The notes under the pieces were generated by a model that made no database searches, was not told the origin of the DNA, and saw only the letters and a program-made list of their open reading frames with translations. The translations under genes and the position numbers were made by a program. From assembly GCA_021396245.1 (NCBI GenBank), contig WNYE01000018.1, forward strand, positions 62,001 through 126,000: DNA of 64,000 bases, read 5' to 3'. Numbering within the stretch: the first letter of the stretch is position 1; every line of letters starts with the position of its first letter. Source of the stretch: Sporothrix humicola. Taxonomy: Eukaryota > Ascomycota > Sordariomycetes > Ophiostomatales > Ophiostomataceae. Of the stretch, positions 46,807 to 56,901 are shown piece after piece.

Positions 46807-47220
46807 CGTAGCAGGCCATGCGTAGCTGGTAGATATATGTACAGTTTCGGTTATATAAACGTCCAATCTATTCAATTAGAATGAGTTCCAATACAAGGCT
46901 ATGTTGAATGTTTTGAATGGTTCGAGGTCTAATCTTCACTATTATCGTCTAGGATGACATTTGTATGCATTACAATGTTAGAGATAATGTTTCATAAAAC
47001 AAATAAATAAATGGGAAAATATACCATGTTACATGGTCTCTATTACTGCGTGTTGTTGTCATTTTAACTCGTATATGTGTTTAACAAAGATAGTGGTTAA
47101 ATAGCAGTGTAAATTCAAACGAAATTTATGTACATGCTGTATCATTACCGTCAAACATTCTTCTTATCCTCTATCTTCCAGACTCTCACCTATATATCAT
47201 TCTAAATCCTCCCTTCTCAT
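46807..47220. other. Tail-to-tail spacer
   Basis: 414 nt of AT-rich DNA between the converging SDR and P450 genes. Nothing beyond presumed transcript ends is seen. Confidence 0.6.
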
Positions 47221-48999
47221 TTATTTCACCTTGACCACCTTGAGCTCGCCGCGCTCGTCAAAGACGGGCTCCTCGGCGATGATGCGCTTCTGCTGCTGGT
47301 AAAAGGTGCTCATGCGGTACTTGCTCTCGCCGTCGAGCGGCTTCAGGTCGATCAGGGCCTGCTGGCCTTCTCTCTCTAAAGTCGCGCGGATCTCTTCGGA
47401 GCGCGGCTTGATCGAGCAGCGGAACGGCTGCGGGCGCATGTTGAGGCCGTTGGTAAAGGCAAAAATGTCAACGTCCTCTTCGACACCCGTCTTTGGGTCC
47501 CTAAACTTGGTAATGTTGTAGGCCCACAGCAGCCGGGCAATGGTGATCCACACGCCTTGCTCGGCGAGCGCCTGGCCGCTGCACACACGCCGGCCCCAGC
47601 CAAACGTCATGTACCCGCGGTCGCCGGGGAAGGGCCGCGCGTGCTTGCTGCCCTTGATGAAGCGCTCGGGCTCAAAGTTGTCCGGGTCCGGGAACTCGCG
47701 GGCGTTGTGGTGGATGGCCCAGACGTTGCCCTGTACCCAGGCGCCAGCCGGAATAAACCAGCCCTTGTAGTAGTCGTCCTGGGTGGGCGAGTGCGGCTGG
47801 CCGCCGATGATGGCGACGGAGCGCCACCTCAAAACCTCTTTGACGAGAGCGTTGACGTACGGCAGCTTGTCCTGGTCGTCCCAGTCGGGCGAGCGCTGGC
47901 GGCCGACCACCCGGTCAATCTCGGCCTGGGCCTTTTGCATCGGCGCCGGGAACGCACAGGCGGCCAGAATAAACGTGATGAGTGTGCTCGACGACGTGTC
48001 GGATCCGGCACCAAACAGGTTGCCCGTCAGGCTCGACAGCTCCTCGGTCGACAGGCTGTACTTGCCGGCCTCGTCCTGCAGCGTCTCGGCAAAGGGGATG
48101 GGCACGCCAATCTTTTCGTGGTCGGCCTTGTTGGCGCGCTGCTCGACGGCCTCCTGGGCGAGCGTGTGGAAGAAGTAGTGGCCGCCCTTTTGGCCGCGGT
48201 TGCCGATGCCGCGGAACCAGGGCGCCCAGCGCGGGAACTTGGCCAGGATGGGGAACGTCTCCAGCAGCATGGGGAACGACTTGCCGGGCACGTTGAGGTC
48301 GGCCGCGAGGTGCATCAGGGCAATCACTTCCGTGATGATCGGGTCGTTGTAGTTGGCCACGCGCCGGCCAAATGCCAGGACCGAAACAACGCTCGTCGCG
48401 TACCGCTCCAGATGCTTGACGTACTCGGTCGGCTCGCGCAAAAAGTCGAGCGCCACGACCTTGCTCTCGTTGTTCTGCACATCGCGATATCTGCGGACCG
48501 CCTGAACACCGACGCCCAAGTGCATCAGCTTGCGGTGCACGCGCCAGTGCTCGCGCTCCGCATTGTTGCGCACCCGCATCGTCACCAGGTTCGACTGGCC
48601 CGTGCCGAGATCGCCAAACACGACCATGCGCGGGCGAGAGGCATAGATCTGCGCCTTTTTCTCGAGGATTTCATGGGCACACCACGCGTCGTTGATCCAC
48701 ACCGTCGGGTTGCGCCCGATCCAGAACGTGATGAGCGGCACCTTGTAGTAGTCCGACAGCTCCTCAAAGTAGATCCACGGCTTGTTCTTGGGCAGCGAAA
48801 ACGTGTTGCCCACAATCGGCAGCGGGAACGGGCCGGGCGGCATGCGGGATCTGAGGTACAGCATCCGGCCGTAGTCGACGACCAGAGCGGCCACGGCCAC
48901 AGACAGCAGGGCGAGCGCTACATTGGCCGCGCCAAAATCGACCAGCATCTGCTGCAGCCGCACCAGCGACAGCTGCGGAGACAACGTGTCGACGATCAT
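47221..48999 (-). CDS. Cytochrome P450 monooxygenase
   Basis: A single-exon 592-aa membrane P450. An N-terminal hydrophobic anchor at about residues 24-41 is followed by the proline hinge MPPGPFPLPIVGN. It has the oxygen-activation motif GAGSDTSS, the ExxR pair Glu388/Arg391 (KEVLRW), a PERF-type segment (NFEPERF) and the heme loop FGWGRRVCSG with Cys473. The heme region and overall style resemble the fungal O-methylsterigmatocystin oxidoreductase-like group, a label given to many unrelated-function P450s. About 120 residues follow the heme Cys, longer than usual, including a charged tail. It should sit in the ER membrane and use P450 reductase. In the cluster it may hydroxylate or O-demethylate a methoxyphenol, but the substrate is unknown. 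Confidence 0.88.
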   Translation of the reverse strand: MIVDTLSPQLSLVRLQQMLVDFGAANVALALLSVAVAALVVDYGRMLYLRSRMPPGPFPLPIVGNTFSLPKNKPWIYFEELSDYYKVPLITFWIGRNPTVWINDAWCAHEILEKKAQIYASRPRMVVFGDLGTGQSNLVTMRVRNNAEREHWRVHRKLMHLGVGVQAVRRYRDVQNNESKVVALDFLREPTEYVKHLERYATSVVSVLAFGRRVANYNDPIITEVIALMHLAADLNVPGKSFPMLLETFPILAKFPRWAPWFRGIGNRGQKGGHYFFHTLAQEAVEQRANKADHEKIGVPIPFAETLQDEAGKYSLSTEELSSLTGNLFGAGSDTSSSTLITFILAACAFPAPMQKAQAEIDRVVGRQRSPDWDDQDKLPYVNALVKEVLRWRSVAIIGGQPHSPTQDDYYKGWFIPAGAWVQGNVWAIHHNAREFPDPDNFEPERFIKGSKHARPFPGDRGYMTFGWGRRVCSGQALAEQGVWITIARLLWAYNITKFRDPKTGVEEDVDIFAFTNGLNMRPQPFRCSIKPRSEEIRATLEREGQQALIDLKPLDGESKYRMSTFYQQQKRIIAEEPVFDERGELKVVKVK

Positions 49000-49849
49000 G
49001 GTGGAAAAGTGTGTGTTGTGGCAGTCGAGTGGTGATGTTGATGTTGATGTTGGTGGGAATGGTGCTAGATAGTGGTGAAGATACTCTATCCCAGACTGAT
49101 ATTAGATAGAATAGGAGAGAGAATGTGAAACAAATGGAATAATCAAGAGGAAACAGAAAGGAAATAAAGGCAAGGATAGGGTATGAATTAAAAATCAAGA
49201 TATAAAAGACAGGACGCAAAGACGTCAGACAATGTAGAGGAACGCTCCGTGGGGATGCTGGCGGCTTGGATTTATCCGCTCCTGTGCATCCGCGGATGTA
49301 GGAAGAGGAAAGGATATGAGGAAAGAAGAGAAATGGAAGTAGGTTGGGTTGAGGAAAGGTCGTTCCTTGTATGTGGTTTAATTTCTTATTTCCAGGTCCG
49401 GTCGTAGACACCAACGGCAACCGATATCAAACTGAATTAGAAATTCAAAGTTGAGAGGTGTGCAGACTAGGACAAGAAAACAGACGACAGACAACGGGAC
49501 TTGACATCCAGACGAGACGAGATACGAGAGATTCTCCGAACAGCGAATCTAGTCCGTGGGAAATGAGAGCATCAATGAAAAAAGGCAGAAAAGAACAAAC
49601 GCAGACGACTGAAGCCTGTTTCAAAACGTTGAATCGGTTCTGGTCAATCTGGTCAAGCGGTTATTTGGTGATATTTTGTCATCATTTTAGCATCACTTTC
49701 ATACAAGTTGGGCATGCTTTTGCCTGGCTTGTCTCCGCAGTCCGATCATCAAAGGAGGGGACGAAGAGGGGCAGACGGTAGGCCGTATGCAGTCGACGCA
49801 ATGCAGTCTGCCGGCACCGGTCATAATCGAATCGAACACGAACTGACAG

Positions 49850-49902
49850 ACACGGCAGACGGCAGACAGACAACCAGTTTGTTAGACGTCCGTCTGCCGT
49901 GT
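49850..49902. repeat. Inverted repeat, 13-bp perfect arms, 27-nt loop
   Basis: ACACGGCAGACGG at 49850-49862 is exactly complementary to CCGTCTGCCGTGT at 49890-49902. The loop contains a second partial copy of the GCAGAC word. It could form a hairpin in RNA or be a regulatory palindrome; no transposon gene or target duplication is visible. Confidence 0.8.
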
Positions 49903-51233
49903 TAACCAGAAAAGAAAGATTACTGCAGCTGCAGCTGACCAGAAGAAGGAAGGAAAGTGATTGGTTGGAGCTACGTACATTATTCTCTGCTGTCTCTTTG
50001 GCTTTTTTGGTATGTCTGTCGGTCTCGCTTTCCGTCATTACCTGGCTCATTCTTTGGCTAATGTGCCGTCTACGGTTGTATCCATGTCAAGATCGGCTGG
50101 TTCGCTGTTTGTGAGAGCACGGGAGGGATCTGGTCGCCGTTCCTTGTAACTCAATCACTGCATCCTCTCCCATTTTTCTTCATTTTCTTTCTCATTTCTT
50201 TGCTTTTGTCTCATTTTCTTCAACTTGCTCACTTCATGCCTTCATGCCAGCCCAGAAGGCATTACAGAATGCCCCTCTCCCCTATTCAGCTTTTCAACGG
50301 TACATGCACTTTGTTTGGTGGTGAGAACAGAGCTGTTCGGTAAAATAGAGCCGATTTGGTGCCAAGGGGAAGGCCAGTTGTGAAAAAGGACCCAGAAAAG
50401 ACGAAAAGAGACCAAACAGGAACAGCTGCACAGGGCACAAGGGGCAAGGCACAGGGGCAGGCATGGGGCGGAAGGGCGCTAAAAATTCAAAGTATGGGGC
50501 ATGGAGACGGGGCATGCATCAAAACATGGGGGCCTGGGGGCCATATGGTGAAAACCTAAGGCTGAAGAGAAGGACATCTGTGGGGGCGAACACCTCCTCA
50601 TGGCCATGCTCGCTACGAGTCGTTGGGAAGCCCTTTTCCTGGGACGCAAAGAGTAAAAAAAACCAAAACTTGAAGAAAAAACCTGAAAAAGAAGAGAAAG
50701 ACCATTGAAGACAGACGATGCACAGCTCGGTCTCGCTGGACAGTCTTTCGTCAGTATTGTAGCGTCTGGGCGAGAAAAGGTGGATAAGACAGGGCTCGAG
50801 TGTGGGGAAGGCAAAATGAGGGGAAGCACACAAGAAGAAAGGAAACAAACCAGAGGAAAAGAAGCGAAAGAAAAGCCACCGGCAGACGTTGTTGAGAATA
50901 GGCAAAATGGACGGCAAGGGAAAGGCACAGGAGAGGAAAGAGGAGACGTCCACTAACCGCTAACCTCCTCACTAGCTCCACGGCACACCACCTCCACGGC
51001 GGATTCGTCCGAGAAAAGAACAACACATGGCACTCCACCTCCATTTTCGACGACTGCCATTGACGACCAAGTCACTTCCATTCTGTCTTTTGCCTGCCAC
51101 GGAGACTCCACTACCCCAAACCTATTCCTTCTTCCCCAGACAGAGACAAGGATTGACACTTTGTGGGGGCTTCTGATCCTTTGATCGGATCCACTGGGCC
51201 ACTGGCTCGCTTGCCTGGATTGCTCTTGGATTT

Positions 51234-51262
51234 CCAATGGGATGCCAATGGACTGCCAATGG
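51234..51262 (+). promoter_or_regulatory. Three phased CCAATGG boxes
   Basis: CCAATGG occurs at 51234-51240, 51245-51251 and 51256-51262, an exact 11-bp period close to one helical turn. Such phasing could place three CCAAT-binding (HAP/NF-Y) sites on one face of the DNA. It lies in the P450/MFS divergent spacer. Confidence 0.45.
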
Positions 51263-53469
51263 ATCCATTTTTTGGGTGAACGCCCTCTCTTTCCCTCTTT
51301 GCTGCTTTGTCGGTGTCTAGGATTGCCATCGGCAATTGTCTGATTAGACAGAGAGGGAGGGAGACAACAGAGAGAAAATGAACTGACAGACTGACAGAAG
51401 GCGAGGAGCATTGCAAGTGGAGAATTGAGCTGCGAAAAGAAGGAGAGAGTAACGGATCAGAAAGCTGGGGACGACAACTCTGTCAAGAGGACAAGCATGG
51501 CAGACGGTTAACCCGGATCCAGTTGACAGAACCAGGTCTTCAAACAAGTGGCACCTAGGTCTGGAGTATGTAATGCATCGATTGGCACGAGATTTGAGAT
51601 GCGAAAATCGCAGACGGGAAGCTGCATGTTTGAACATCTGGATGATCAGAACATGTGTGACAGTTTTGATAGCCAGAAAAGAGTCAAAAACAGTCACAAC
51701 AGGCCAATATGGAAAGATCTATTAGAAAATTCCCCTTTGTTTTAGACGCGCGGACGCGAGCGCCTCATAGATAGCTCGAGATAACAAACACGCCAATTCT
51801 AAAATCAAAGCCAAAACCAGAGCCAAACCAAAAAGACCAAGCCGCTTAAAACAGCCCAACCTCATACGGCCAAGGCGTGGCGCGGCGAACGGTGACCACG
51901 ATGATCTGTGCTTCAATGGTCTGTCTTTGAGGACAGCAAATTCGATCTCTCCTTTTTCCTTCACTTCACTTTCACCTTCTTACTCCGTACATCCCATTCT
52001 CCATTTCCCCTCTTCCTTTCCCACCTAATATAGATGTAATATCGACACGGGCGCAGGCTATATTGATATTGTTGGAGGTCGACTCTGAACGAACCCTTCA
52101 TACCGTGTCTATATTGTGCGTCAAGCTCATACTTGCTCATACTGGCACATAATATTCCATTGATTTATTACTTTTTCTTCACCTTTAACCTGGCCACTCG
52201 GACGTACTGTCATTTGTTTGTCATGCCGCAGCCATAACCATCTCCAGTATCCATGATCGACGACACAAACACGTGCACATGTCCATACCCTTGACCGATA
52301 CACACCACGGACAACAAGCCCGACACACCAAGAACGCCATAACCTGAAAAGACAAAGGACACACGACCAGCCCGATACGACCAGGGTTGCCCTCAAATTG
52401 GAGAACCGGAATACGGCCTGCCGTAGCTCTGCAAGCTCCTCCTATTCTGCTTCTGATAGTCGAGTACTGAGTACGTAAGTACGTGTGTTCTACCTTTTTT
52501 TTGTTCCATTTGTCTGGTACGGCATGACAGTCTTTGTCTCGCCTCCTCCTCCTCCTCGATTGCCTCCTTGCCACCCAATACACGTCCACGTCTAGACTTT
52601 CCTTCCCCTCTCCCTCCTCTCTCCGCATGCCAATATTGACAAAAGCTAGGAAGAATTGAGGCGACAGAGACAACCACAAGACAGGAAGAACTCTCCTCAG
52701 TCTTCCCCAAACCGTCCAAAAGCGGACTTTGTCCAGTCATCGACTACTCATCAACCCTCGTCAGCCTCCATTGACCCTCCATCTACCCTCCAACTGTGGT
52801 GCCTTGCATCCGGGAGCGACAGTTGTAGCCGGCATCGAGAGCTCACGTAAATGTTCACGCTGATGTTCACAGCTTGAGGCTTTCAGACTTTTTCTCTTTC
52901 CCCAGACTCCAGACTCTGTCTCTCCCCAGAATTGTCCCCAGACTGTCAACCCAGATCCACCTTCCCCATAGTCGAGGCCACGCTACCCTTGTCGATTATC
53001 CCTTTCCTCTTTCTCTTTCACTTCTCTTCCCTTTCTGTCCTTACTCTCTGTCTTCCTTGCCACCGTGCACGACCTGTTTCATTCAATTATATCCAGTCCA
53101 TAATACACCCAATACTACACTCAACAACACCCATAACACAACCCGTGCAGACTCATAAAAGGACCGCTCGACCCCCGTTGCTCTTTTCCCACTTATTTTC
53201 CCGGCCGCTCTCAATTCATTTCTTCTTTTTCTTTTCTACGAGGAGTATTATTGACTTGAATTCTTCGAGTCCATTTCAATTCTGTCCTTTTTTCCTTCAT
53301 CTTGTTATCTTTTTGCTTTCTTCCTTTATATTCTCCTTTGTTTTTCCTTCCGTCTCCAATTGTTTATAAGTCAACCTCGTCAGCCGTCAGCATCAGTCTC
53401 ACCCCTTTTATCAACATCAACAACACAACACACATCTTTCAACAAATCTCTCCTCATCAATCGCCCACC

Positions 53470-55306
53470 ATGGGCTCCGTCAAAGACGTCTCGGTGGTCG
53501 AGAACGAGCAGCAGACCGTGTCGACCACGGCTTCACACAACGATGCTGCCGGAAATGCTTCTTCCGCTGGCGCCGGTGGCCCGTCGGCCGTCAACGAGTC
53601 GGCCATTGTGCACGCTGTCGAGGACACGACGGGCATCCGCGAGCACTGGAAGTGTCTGGCGGCCTGCACGCTCATGTCCATGTGTCCGTTCCAGTACGGT
53701 GTCGACTTTGGCCTGATCAGTGGTCTCCAGGCTATGGATGGTTTCTTGAAGGTAAGCAGATAAACACCACCCCCTCTATTGAATATAGTCACTAACACAT
53801 CAGGTCTTCGGATATGAAATCCCCAGCAAGGACCCGTCGCTGCCGCCGACGTACGGCCTGCAAACGGAGCGCCAGCAGCTCATCTCGTCGCTGATGATCC
53901 TGGGCGCGTTTGTCAGCTCAGGCCTGGCGGGCCCGACGGCGGCCTATATCAGCCGCCGCATGTGCATCTGGGCGGCCATTGTGCTGTGCATCGTCGCCAA
54001 CGTCGTCATGATGACGGCCACCAACATTGGCGCCATGTACGCCGGCCGCCTGCTGATTGGCCTGGCCAACGGCATGTTCATGACCTACTCGCAGCTCTAC
54101 ATCCAGGAGTGCGCGCCGGCCAAGTACCGCGGCATGATGATCTCGGCCTTCCAGATCTGGACGTCGATCGGGACGCTGATCGGCACCGTCGTTGACAACT
54201 TTACTGCGCCCATCGCGGGCAAGAACTCGTACATTATCCCGCTGGCCATCATCTTCGTCATCCCCGGCATTCTGTTTTTCTTGCTGTTCCTCATCCCTGA
54301 GTCGCCGCGCTGGCTCATGGACCAGGGCAAGTACGACGAGGCCCGCAAGGCGCTGCGCTGGCTGCGGCCGTACAGCGACGACGTTGTCGAGGCCGAGGCC
54401 ACCGAGATCCAGGACGGCCTCGAGGCCGAAAAGGCCTTGAATGCCGGCGTCACCGTCATGGATCTGTTCCGCAACCCCATCGACCGCCGCCGCACCCTGA
54501 TCGCGATCGGCGCTCTGTCGACGCAGGGTGCCTCGGGCGCCATGTACATGATCGCCTACGGCACCTACTTCTTCGCCCAGGCCGGCATCGACGCGCCCTT
54601 CCAGAACGCCTGCATCCTGACCGGCGTCGGCGTCGTCGTCATCATCATCAACTCGCTCGTCATCACCAAGATCGGCCGTCGCCGCGTCTTCTTGACCACC
54701 GGCCTGACCATTTGTGCCTTTTCCCAGCTGTTCACGGCCATCATCTACACCGTCAAGCCCGGCTCGCAAGCCGCCGGCAAGGGCATTGTCGCGTTCAGTG
54801 TTATCTACATTGTCGGCTACAACGGCCTCGTGGCGTCGTACGCCTGGCTGTCGGGCGGCGAGCTGCCTTCGCAGCGGCTGCGGTCCATGACCTTTGGTGT
54901 CGCCACGGCCATGGGCTTCTTCCTGGCCTGGCTCGCCACCTTTACGGCCCCCTACTTTATCAACCCGTCATCGCTCAACTGGGGCCCCAAGTACGGCTAC
55001 ATCTGGTTCCCGTCGTGCCTCATTGCTGCGTGAGTCACCCTTTTCCTTTTTTTCTTTCTCGATATATCTTGTTCCCCACTAACAACCCAGCGCCTGGATC
55101 TATCTCTACCTGCCCGAGGTCAAGGGCCGCACCCTCGAAGAGATTGACGAGATGGTGAGTTCTACCCCCGTGCAATGTGTTGAATCGTCGCCTAACGTTT
55201 GTAGTTCATGGCCAAACTCCCCGCCCGCAAGTTCCGCACCTACGAGTGCGTTGGCCTCCAGACCCGTGCCGAAAAGACGACCGCCACCGAGGGCGAGACT
55301 GCTTAA
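53470..55306 (+). CDS. MFS transporter, sugar-porter family
   Basis: Four exons, 53470-53751, 53804-55029, 55091-55154 and 55205-55306 (introns of 52, 61 and 50 nt), give 557 aa. A ~60-residue disordered cytosolic N-terminus precedes 12 predicted membrane helices. Sugar-porter signatures are present: PESPRWL after helix 6, GRR in the central loops (KIGRRRVFLTT) and PEVKGRTLEEIDEM at the end of helix 12. The style resembles fungal alpha-glucoside/hexose or quinate-type proton symporters at the plasma membrane. The substrate cannot be told. It faces away from the P450 across a long spacer, so membership in the aromatic cluster (for example import of a phenolic or its glycoside) is possible but weak. 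A duplicated element lies just past the stop. Confidence 0.88.
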
Positions 55307-55387
55307 GTCGGTGCCCTTCAAAATCCAATCACAATCCTCCCACCCTCTCCTTTTCTCTTTTCTTTTGACTTTGTCTCTCTGTTTAAT

Positions 55388-55438
55388 ATGTAAAATACCC
55401 AGGCCAGCGTATGGGGACCATACGTGGTCAGGATTTTC
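55388..55438 (+). repeat. 51-nt direct repeat, copy 1 (3' of MFS gene)
   Basis: The element begins ATGTAAAATACCC and ends near GGATTTTC, and matches copy 2 at 55511-55561 in 48 of 51 positions with a 35-nt identical core. Inside it, GTATGG-GGA-CCATAC and GACCA-TACG-TGGTC are two overlapping short inverted repeats, so alternative hairpins are possible. It starts 82 nt after the transporter stop codon, probably inside the 3' UTR. Confidence 0.85.
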
Positions 55439-55510
55439 GCATAAAAGGTTTGCTTTTTCTGCCTTTCTGTCTTTCTTGTTTTTGCTTTTCATCGTTATTT
55501 CCTTGTTTCC

Positions 55511-55561
55511 ATGTAAGATACCCAGGCCAGCGTATGGGGACCATACGTGGTCCGGATTTCC
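55511..55561 (+). repeat. 51-nt direct repeat, copy 2
   Basis: This is the second copy of the element, 123 nt downstream of copy 1. Here the inner inverted repeat extends to GGACCA-TACG-TGGTCC, a 6-bp stem with a four-base loop. The sequence between the copies is T-rich and not shared. Confidence 0.85.
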
Positions 55562-56901
55562 TGCAGGCTATGTTTTGATTTTGTCTTTTTTTTTTTTCTT
55601 TCCTTTTTCCTTTCCTTCTCTTCTCTCTTTCACCATTATTCACTCTTTTTAATTTTGTGCCCTTCTCCAGAATAGGCACATGAATACAAACACAGAGACC
55701 CTCGGGTCTACATTGCATGCACAATATCTCTACAAGAAGCCAAGCATTTGCAACACACGTGAAAACAATGTGCACAACTGAACATGCAGCAACAAAAGTG
55801 ACAAAAATAGGAAACTCCACCAACTGTGCACTAGCTGCCTGTCAAAAATGATACACTTGACTCCTCTCGCTCAATAATGGCCAAGAGCACCAGAACACCA
55901 AAAACACGCACAACAGTCCAAAAACAGTTATCCCCCTCCTCTGGCGCGTAGTCGTGCGTCGTGATTCCTCGACGGCCAGCCCATCAGCGTGCAGGAACAG
56001 CCGTCTGCTGTGCCCCGGCGGGTACCTGGCAGGAGAGCGGCGCTGTGATTGGTTGACAGCACCAAAATGTCCAGCCAATCCCGTGCGTTTTTCACTAGCC
56101 GCAAACCACTTACACCAAAACAGACCACTTACAGCGGGCAGACGGGCACTAACAGCAGCCACAGCGATCCTTCAGCGTCTAGAGACGTTGGCAGGAAGGA
56201 GCGAAGAAGGAGCAGCCTCGACCTCAAGGCTCTTCTCATGACTACCAATGATACCCAGATTGGCCAAATTGGAGCGTGAGAACCTTCTTTATTGGAGAGA
56301 AAACAGACGATCTGGAAGAGGGTGTGGAGATGCCCGTTTTCGAGGCCGTTTTCTGTGCGGCCGAGTCGGAGGTCCAGTAAACACACACTCTCTCTCTCTT
56401 CATTTTCCTTTATTTTTCTTCCTTCTTCTTCCCCCTCCGAATAGAGTTGCATGCGGTGGGTGGTGTGTTGATCCTTGATCGCTAGTGTCGTGTGGCTGCC
56501 CATGTCCTGCCTTTGTCAATGGCTGTTTATGGAAGTATGTGACTGAAGAAAAGGTCGGGATTCTGTTGTGGTGTGTCTGTTTTTGCGAATATTAAGTGGC
56601 ATTTTGTGATATCTCGCCGGCATTATCGGTCTTTCGTCTCTTTTGTCTCTCCTCTCATCTCTCTCTGTTTCCCATTTCCTTGTTTATCTCAGCCCCGCGT
56701 CCAGCCTCTTCTCCTTCCCTCTCTCATTTATATCCATTCATCTCCCCTTTCCCTTTTTGTCCTTCTTTCTTTTCTTCTCTTTCCTCCTCGTCGCCGTTTG
56801 ATTTTTCTTTGTCACCACCATACACGACGTCCAATGTCTCTGCCACTGCATCGGTCACGACGACAACATCCCCATCGTCGTTGATCATTTCCCAACAAAA
56901 C
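55562..56901 (+). promoter_or_regulatory. Spacer and promoter of the rhodopsin-like gene
   Basis: 1.3 kb without a supported gene. ATTGG (inverted CCAAT) occurs near 56049. From about 56630 to 56800 the plus strand is strongly pyrimidine-rich and probably forms the leader. A short CT microsatellite is near 56389-56400. Confidence 0.5.

Larger units (their letters stand above)
49000..53469. promoter_or_regulatory. 4.5-kb divergent spacer between P450 and MFS genes
   Basis: No supported coding sequence. The P450 leader contains an (AACATC)3-like run when read on its strand (near 49033-49050). A 13-bp inverted repeat is at 49850-49902 and an 11-bp phased CCAATGG array at 51234-51262. From about 52870 to 53460 the plus strand is pyrimidine- then CA-rich, a likely leader of the transporter. 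Frames with 100-150 codons are low-complexity and lack domains. Confidence 0.45.

Noticed and set aside
47557..49035. 492-codon plus-strand frame opposite the P450
   Set aside because: The P450 on the other strand has every diagnostic motif; the opposite frame is composition-driven.
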